Part shown: positions 58,830 to 64,000 of the stretch, one piece after another | Layout: each line of letters begins with the position of its first letter | Position numbering within the stretch: the stretch's first letter is position 1 | Notes under the pieces: model-generated | What the model was told of the DNA's origin: nothing | Database searches by the model: none | What the model saw: only the letters and a program-made list of their open reading frames with translations | Translations under genes and position numbers: made by a program | Source: Candidatus Neoehrlichia procyonis str. RAC413 | GTDB taxonomy: Bacteria > Pseudomonadota > Alphaproteobacteria > Rickettsiales > Anaplasmataceae | Length of the DNA: 64,000 nucleotides | Direction of reading: 5' to 3' | Assembly (NCBI RefSeq): GCF_000964795.1 | Contig: NZ_LANX01000001.1 | Span: forward strand, 806,001-870,000

Positions 58830-59651
58830 TTATGAATAAAATACAGTGATAATATAGTTTAAAAAAATAATAAGCATAGATGACATAACTACTGTTGAAG
58901 TTGTAGCAACTCCAACACCTCTTGCACCTCCACTACAATGATAACCACTATAACATCCAATAAACGATATTATAAAACCAAATGATAATGCTTTTATTAG
59001 TCCTAAAGTTATATCCTTCATGTGTACAAAATCCATTATTCCTTTTACATACATATCATGACTATAACCTAGATTCAAAGTTGCAACTATATACCCACCA
59101 TAAATTCCTATTACATCCGCACATAAAATTAATATAGGCATTGCAATCATTGACGCTATAATACGTGGTGCTCCTAGATATTTAAGTGGGTGAGTATCAA
59201 GAGTAATTAATGCATCTATTTGCTCAGTAATCCGCATTGTACCTATTTCTGCAGCAATAGCAGCACCTACCCTACCTGCAATTATCAATCCTATTAATAC
59301 AGGTCCTAATTCTCGCACAATTGCAATGGCAACTATTCCTGCCATAAACTCACCTTGCACTGTCTTCGGGCTAATTAAAGCATTTTGTAACATTATAGCT
59401 CCACCTGTAAACACTGATGCTACACCAACTATAGGCAGAGAAAAAAAGCAAGCCTCTACTAATTGCTTAACCATAACAGATAAGTAATATGGAGGCAAAA
59501 AACAATGATATACTGATGCTACTAAGAAAATAAAAGCACGTCCAATAAGCATAAAAAAATTTATGAATAATTGACCAATACAAGCAAAAATAAATAAAAT
59601 CACGCTAAAACCACTACCACAATACTTCATTATTAAACCTACAAAGTACAA
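58830..59651 (-). CDS. mlaE: MlaE-type phospholipid ABC permease
   Basis: The inner-membrane permease of the Mla system. The 273-residue protein has about five hydrophobic segments and the family phrases FTGGAIMLQNALI (near residue 80), ELGPVLIGLIIAGRVGAAIAAEIGTM (landmarks ELGPVL and GRVGAA, near 113-138) and EQIDALITLDTHPLKYL. The start is uncertain: TTG 59651 is used here, while ATG 59630 (after TAGG) gives 266 residues. It lies four bases from rpe and four from mlaF, so rpe, mlaE and mlaF form one cluster. Confidence 0.92.
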   Translation of the reverse strand: MYFVGLIMKYCGSGFSVILFIFACIGQLFINFFMLIGRAFIFLVASVYHCFLPPYYLSVMVKQLVEACFFSLPIVGVASVFTGGAIMLQNALISPKTVQGEFMAGIVAIAIVRELGPVLIGLIIAGRVGAAIAAEIGTMRITEQIDALITLDTHPLKYLGAPRIIASMIAMPILILCADVIGIYGGYIVATLNLGYSHDMYVKGIMDFVHMKDITLGLIKALSFGFIISFIGCYSGYHCSGGARGVGVATTSTVVMSSMLIIFLNYIITVFYS

Positions 59652-59655
59652 ATCT

Positions 59656-60363
59656 CTAAAGTGATTTTAAAGTTTTAACAACATTTAACATATTATCGGC
59701 ATTAAACAAAGTTGACCCAACAATTAAAATATCTGCACCTGCTTTTACCACACTTTTATAATTTTCAATAGTTATTCCTCCATCCACTGCAATTTTAGTA
59801 CCTAATGACAAATTTTTTATCATGTCACGAATTTTTTCTATTTTTTCCAACTGTGAACAAAGAAATTTTTGTCCTCCAAATCCAGGATCAACAGACATAA
59901 CTAATACCAAATCTATATCACGAATAACATATTCTAGTACAGAATAGTGTGAAGTAGGAACTAAAGATATACCAACACGCTTGCCATAACTTTTAATTTT
60001 TTGAATTACATGATGCAAATGAACTTCCGATTCCGCATGCACTGTAATAATATCTGCACCCGCATCTACAAAATTCCCTATATAACGGCTGGGAGAATTT
60101 ATCATTAAATGTACATCAAATAAAAGATTAGTATATTTTCTAATTGATGAAACTACAGAAGGACCTATTGTAATATTTGATACAAAATTTCCATCCATTA
60201 CATCTATATGAATATAGTCAACACCAGCCTCTGTAACTAATTTTATCGACTGGCCTAAGTTAGCAAAATCAGCAGATAAAATAGACGCTGATACTTTGAC
60301 ATGCGAATTAATTTTTGAATCTAAGTGCAAGTTTTCTAATAAGCTATCTTTCTTTACTAACAA
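59656..60363 (-). CDS. rpe: Ribulose-phosphate 3-epimerase
   Basis: Rpe interconverts ribulose 5-phosphate and xylulose 5-phosphate in the non-oxidative pentose phosphate pathway. The 235-residue TIM barrel has the metal and catalytic residues in SASILSADFANLG (near 25), VDYIHIDVMDGNFVSNITIGP (landmark HIDVMDG near 52), FDVHLMI (near 82), VMSVDPGFGGQKF (near 155) and AVDGGI (near 191). The start is uncertain: TTG 60363 gives a longer N-terminus than usual, and a TTG eleven codons later is the alternative. It leads the rpe-mlaE-mlaF cluster, which mixes unrelated functions. Confidence 0.93.
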   Translation of the reverse strand: MLVKKDSLLENLHLDSKINSHVKVSASILSADFANLGQSIKLVTEAGVDYIHIDVMDGNFVSNITIGPSVVSSIRKYTNLLFDVHLMINSPSRYIGNFVDAGADIITVHAESEVHLHHVIQKIKSYGKRVGISLVPTSHYSVLEYVIRDIDLVLVMSVDPGFGGQKFLCSQLEKIEKIRDMIKNLSLGTKIAVDGGITIENYKSVVKAGADILIVGSTLFNADNMLNVVKTLKSL

Positions 60364-60911
60364 AGTATTATTAATAATAAATTACAAACCATTTTAGTAT
60401 AGCTAATAATACCATATATTCAAAATAATATAAAAAAATTACTCTTAATTAACAGTTAAATTTAATACAAACATAATACAAAATTTTTATGATTAAAAAA
60501 ATCATATTTAAAATATTACAATTATTACCATAAAAACATTGTTTTACTTTTCAATTTTACTTATTGACATATGTAAAAAGCTCTATTAAAAACCTCATAA
60601 AAAGTATCATTACACATAATATAACTAAGCTTTCACATATATCCTTCTACACAAATTCTATGCATTTTATCACATCAGAATCCATGCAATATAATAAAGT
60701 ATCCAAGATTATAAGTATTTGTTAGCTGTTTTACATTTATACTAAATACAATTTATAAGTAATAATAATTTACATAATCCAGTAATTCTTTCATATAAAC
60801 AATACATAAAAGCAACTAGCCTATATACTTTTCCTTATAACATAAAATTATCATATAACAGTATAAACGTAAATTACTCCAACTTCATGTCAACTAAATA
60901 AACTTTTCTTT
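60364..60911. other. Gap between polA and rpe
   Basis: About 550 bases, both neighbours on the minus strand. A 7-bp A/T hairpin TATGATT/AATCATA lies near 60489-60507. TTGACA at about 60576 could be a plus-strand -35 box, but no plus-strand gene follows for 3 kb. Nothing else was recognised. Confidence 0.45.
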
Positions 60912-63461
60912 TTACAGATCTAGCTTTTTCATATCTGCCCAATTATTACCAACACTAACATCTAACTTCAATGGAACTGATAATGTTACTACTTTTTCCA
61001 TGACTTCCTTTGTTAATTCTGCAATTTCATTAACATATAAATCAGGTACTTCTATTAATAATTCATCATGTACTTGTAATAATATTATTCCTGTTGTAGT
61101 TTTAAGCTTGTCAAATAAATGAATCATTGCCCTCTTTATAATATCTGCAGCTGTTCCTTGTAAAGGAGCATTAATTGCTGCTCTTTCAGCAAAATTCCTA
61201 ATAGTAGGATTCTTACTGTTAATTTCTCTTGTAAAACATTTTCTACCAAAAATAGTTTTTGTATATCCATAAGTTCTAGCATAATTCTTTACTTCTTCTA
61301 TATAAGTTCTTATTTCTGGATAATAACTAAAATATTGATCTATATATGATGATGCTGCTTCTTTAGTAATCTTAAGATGTTTTGCTAATCCATAAGGACC
61401 CATACCATAAATTATTCCAAAGTTAATAGACTTTGCTTTTCTTCGAAGATTTTTATCCAAACAATCTGTATTAAAAATCTGCTGCGCTGTAATGAGATGT
61501 ATATCTTTATCTTGAAAAAAAGCATCTTTAAATGCTTTAACATTGCTAATATGAGCCATTATCCTCAATTCTATTTGAGAATAATCAGCAGAAATAATTT
61601 TATGCCCTTCTCTTGCAATAAATGCTCTTCTAATTTCATTACCTTCTTCAGTTCTAACAGGAATATTTTGTAAATTAGGATTACTTGAACTAATTCTCCC
61701 TGTAATAGTTGCTGTCATAGAAAAGAAAGTATGTACTCTCCCTGTATCACCTCGTATTTGCCTCAGAAGAACATCAATATAAGTATTTTTAAGTTTTGTA
61801 AGATGTCTCCATTGTAATATCTTGTCAGCAATTTCAATTCCATTTACAGAAAATTCCTCTAATACCTCTGCATTTGTACTGTAAATACCTGAACGTGACT
61901 TTTTTGTTTTTCCAATATTCATTTTATCAAACAGTATATCTCCTATCTGCTTTGGCGAAGCTAAGTTAAAATTCTCACCTGCTATTTGATATATTTCTTG
62001 TTCTAATACTTTAATAGACTGTAAAAAATTTTCTGATAGTTTATTCAAAATTTTAGCATCAACCAATACCCCAACTTGCTGCATATTATACAAAACTCTA
62101 ATTAATGGTTTTTCAAAACGCTCATATATGGTACATAACTTATTTGCAAGTAACTTTTTCTTTAGTACCTTATGCAACAATAATAAAACTTGTGATGACA
62201 AGTTTGTATATTCTTTTTCAAGATTATGATATACTATATTTTTTAAGCTATGATCATAATTGCCAGCATCAACACTATATGACATTATCATAATGTCATC
62301 AAATGGTTCAATATTATGAAATATTTTCAATAAATGTTTTGCGTCATAAACTACTTTTAATACATAATCAAGTACTAGGAGAGGAGCAATAATATTTAAA
62401 GCATCATCAATATTATCACTATCTACATAAAACAAATTATTTTCACTATAAGATACGGTAATATTCTGTACAGCATCATTTTTCATATCCACATAAATAG
62501 CAAGTATTCCTTTAACTTTACAGTGATTAATAAAATTCTTGAATTCATTACTACAATAATTTTGTTGCATACTGCTATCTTGTGTAAAAAAATCAAAACA
62601 AACTTGAAAACATTTTGCAATTTTAGAAGCTAAAGATTTTAACTCATATTTTCTTAAAAAAGCCGTTAGTTTTTGAACATCTGGTGCCTTGATCGCATAT
62701 TTTTCGATATCATTATCTAAGTTAACGCTATAGCACAAGGATGCTAATTGTTTAGACAACATTGCCTGATCATGATATTGCATCAACATTTCTCTACACT
62801 TTTTGTGTTCAACTTCATGTACATTAGCAACTAAGTTATCTAAAGACCCAAACCTATTAAGCAATTTTGCAGCTGTCTTTACACCGATCCTAGGAATCCC
62901 AGGTATGTTATCTGAGGCATCGCCTGTTAGTGCCAGTAGGTCTAGCAACTGATCTGATGTCACACCAAACTTTTCATACACATATTCTTCAGATAAATAC
63001 TTATTTTTAATAGGATCAAAAATTGTAGTATTCTTATCTAAAAGTTGCAGTATGTCTTTATCCGACGTTAAAATATTTACGTGAACATATTCAGAACCAT
63101 GCTTTTTACTTAGAGTTGCAATAACATCATCAGCCTCATAATTTTTTACTTCTTCATACACTATATTCAATGCATCCACTGCTTCTCTAACAAGAGAGAA
63201 TTGCTGTATTAAATCATCAGGTAATATAGGACGATTAATTTTATACTGTGGATATATAGCATGACGAAAATTTTTACACCCTGTATCAAAAACTACTACC
63301 AGATAATCCGTCTTATATACATTGAGATACTTAAGTAAAATATTAATAAACCCATACATACCTCCAATTGGTAATCCATAAGAAGTACGAAAGTTAGGTA
63401 AAACATAATATGCACGAAAAAGAAATCCGTAAGCATCAATAATAGTCAAATTTTTTTGCAT
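60912..63461 (-). CDS. polA: DNA polymerase I
   Basis: An 849-residue Pol I for primer removal and repair. The N-terminal 5' nuclease (residues 1-290) has intact acidic sites such as VVFDTG, YEADDVIAT and LTGDASDNIPGI. The middle region (about 305-440) has the outline of the 3'-5' exonuclease, but the catalytic acids are gone: the first site reads IYVDMKND instead of DTE, and the second reads DAKHL instead of NLKYD. The polymerase domain is complete, with motif A DYSQIELRIMAH, motif B RRKAKSINFGIIYGMG and motif C VHDELLIEV. It is therefore predicted to lack proofreading, as in several other bacteria. Confidence 0.96.
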   Translation of the reverse strand: MQKNLTIIDAYGFLFRAYYVLPNFRTSYGLPIGGMYGFINILLKYLNVYKTDYLVVVFDTGCKNFRHAIYPQYKINRPILPDDLIQQFSLVREAVDALNIVYEEVKNYEADDVIATLSKKHGSEYVHVNILTSDKDILQLLDKNTTIFDPIKNKYLSEEYVYEKFGVTSDQLLDLLALTGDASDNIPGIPRIGVKTAAKLLNRFGSLDNLVANVHEVEHKKCREMLMQYHDQAMLSKQLASLCYSVNLDNDIEKYAIKAPDVQKLTAFLRKYELKSLASKIAKCFQVCFDFFTQDSSMQQNYCSNEFKNFINHCKVKGILAIYVDMKNDAVQNITVSYSENNLFYVDSDNIDDALNIIAPLLVLDYVLKVVYDAKHLLKIFHNIEPFDDIMIMSYSVDAGNYDHSLKNIVYHNLEKEYTNLSSQVLLLLHKVLKKKLLANKLCTIYERFEKPLIRVLYNMQQVGVLVDAKILNKLSENFLQSIKVLEQEIYQIAGENFNLASPKQIGDILFDKMNIGKTKKSRSGIYSTNAEVLEEFSVNGIEIADKILQWRHLTKLKNTYIDVLLRQIRGDTGRVHTFFSMTATITGRISSSNPNLQNIPVRTEEGNEIRRAFIAREGHKIISADYSQIELRIMAHISNVKAFKDAFFQDKDIHLITAQQIFNTDCLDKNLRRKAKSINFGIIYGMGPYGLAKHLKITKEAASSYIDQYFSYYPEIRTYIEEVKNYARTYGYTKTIFGRKCFTREINSKNPTIRNFAERAAINAPLQGTAADIIKRAMIHLFDKLKTTTGIILLQVHDELLIEVPDLYVNEIAELTKEVMEKVVTLSVPLKLDVSVGNNWADMKKLDL

Positions 63462-63656
63462 AACAATTGACTAAACGTTAAAAATTATTACTAATGTTAG
63501 CAATTATTGAATATTAAGTCACTTACTTAATTAATTAACTCATTAATAAATACCACTGTATAAAATACATAATGTATTCCATAATACCTTTAATATTATA
63601 AATTCTTTAATAATATGATGTTATAGTAAATGCTTTACATATAAGTGTATTTATCT

Positions 63657-63953
63657 ATGCCACATACTAATAATCTTAGCATTAAAACTAACAGTAAATC
63701 CAATGCAAAGTCTACTTCTAGTAAATCTTCTACAAGGTCACGTGCTAGAAAAGTTACTCCTAAAAACGATAATTTGTGCAATGACATTAAAAATACTGAC
63801 AATAATCAAGCCAGTGCTATAGAAAATAAAGATCTTCACATCAATGAAAAATTGTACAATTCAAATTCAAATAATAATTCTGTTTTGAATTCACAAAATA
63901 ACAATTTTTTCAAAGACTTATGGGATTCTGTAAAAAGTTATTTTGCACAATAA
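63657..63953 (+). CDS. Small Ser/Asn/Lys-rich hypothetical protein
   Basis: A 98-residue protein starting at ATG 63657 (a GTG four codons upstream is possible). Residues 1-35 are a run of Ser, Thr, Lys and Arg, the middle is Asn-rich and probably disordered, and the C-terminal 16 residues form an amphipathic aromatic helix (FFKDLWDSVKSYFAQ). No signal peptide or membrane segment is present. The basic, flexible front could bind nucleic acid. The C-terminal helix may be a docking or secretion signal. No family recognised; it is divergent from polA. Confidence 0.7.
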   Translation: MPHTNNLSIKTNSKSNAKSTSSKSSTRSRARKVTPKNDNLCNDIKNTDNNQASAIENKDLHINEKLYNSNSNNNSVLNSQNNNFFKDLWDSVKSYFAQ

Positions 63954-64000
63954 ATACAACTTACTATTCTGCATTGTTGTTAATAGCTTTTACCTTTGTG

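Noticed and set aside
60576-60605. TTGACA box as a plus-strand promoter
   Set aside because: The -10 partner is weak and no plus-strand gene follows for about 3 kb. Not listed as a feature.
1-64000. CRISPR array, insertion sequence, prophage, rRNA, tmRNA, RNase P RNA or SRP RNA
   Set aside because: I looked for spaced direct repeats, transposase or integrase proteins and the conserved landmarks of these RNAs, and found none by eye.

Overview
The window looks like chromosome of an obligate intracellular alphaproteobacterium of the family Anaplasmataceae, most likely Ehrlichia and plausibly E. ruminantium. The evidence is the extremely AT-rich sequence, the Rickettsiales-type gene set (archaeal-type valyl-tRNA synthetase, ALA-synthase HemA, HemJ, split pyruvate dehydrogenase and ATP synthase loci), the many 0.4-1 kb gaps without genes, and decayed copies of gene pieces in those gaps. 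The genus and species are inferred from family knowledge and were not checked by a search.

Layout. 1-12.5 kb: the end of a hypothetical gene, ispF, ychF, tldD, a tRNA-Leu(CAG) with a damaged acceptor stem, a 701-residue repeat/membrane protein, pdhB, hemJ, a thioredoxin-fold protein and a Kef-type antiporter. 12.5-25 kb: dapE, comF, rplY-pth, purF, ygfZ, ccmF and valS. 25-34 kb: a minus-strand block smpB-ribB-greA-atpA-atpH, then a second minus-strand block lolC-like, Mic60-like and hemY (overlapping) plus a DUF1467 gene. 34-45 kb: holA, gshA, gltA, guaA, a small acidic protein, pdhC, fbaB and tRNA-Cys. 45-55 kb: mrdA, secF, yraN, hemA, tyrS with tRNA-Lys just upstream, then glnA-mraY-ispB on the plus strand. 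55-64 kb: an ankyrin/membrane protein, rpe-mlaE-mlaF, polA and a small Ser/Asn/Lys-rich protein.

The genes are mainly housekeeping: translation (valS, tyrS, pth, rplY, smpB, ychF), heme and cytochrome c (hemA, hemJ, hemY, ccmF), central carbon (pdhB, pdhC, gltA, fbaB, rpe), nucleotides and cofactors (purF, guaA, ribB, gshA, ispF, ispB), envelope (mraY, mrdA, dapE, lolC-like, mlaEF, secF) and replication (polA, holA). Four lineage-specific proteins (about 701, 612, 113 and 98 residues) are the best host-interaction candidates.

The most unusual signal is in the gaps. Three contain recognisable, frame-broken pieces of essential genes: an inverted piece of valS just downstream of valS, a same-strand piece of tyrS just past hemA, and a piece of gyrB, whose parent is not in the window. 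Other gaps hold short coding-like stretches that I could not assign. I saw no rRNA, CRISPR array, insertion sequence, prophage or classic tandem-repeat array.
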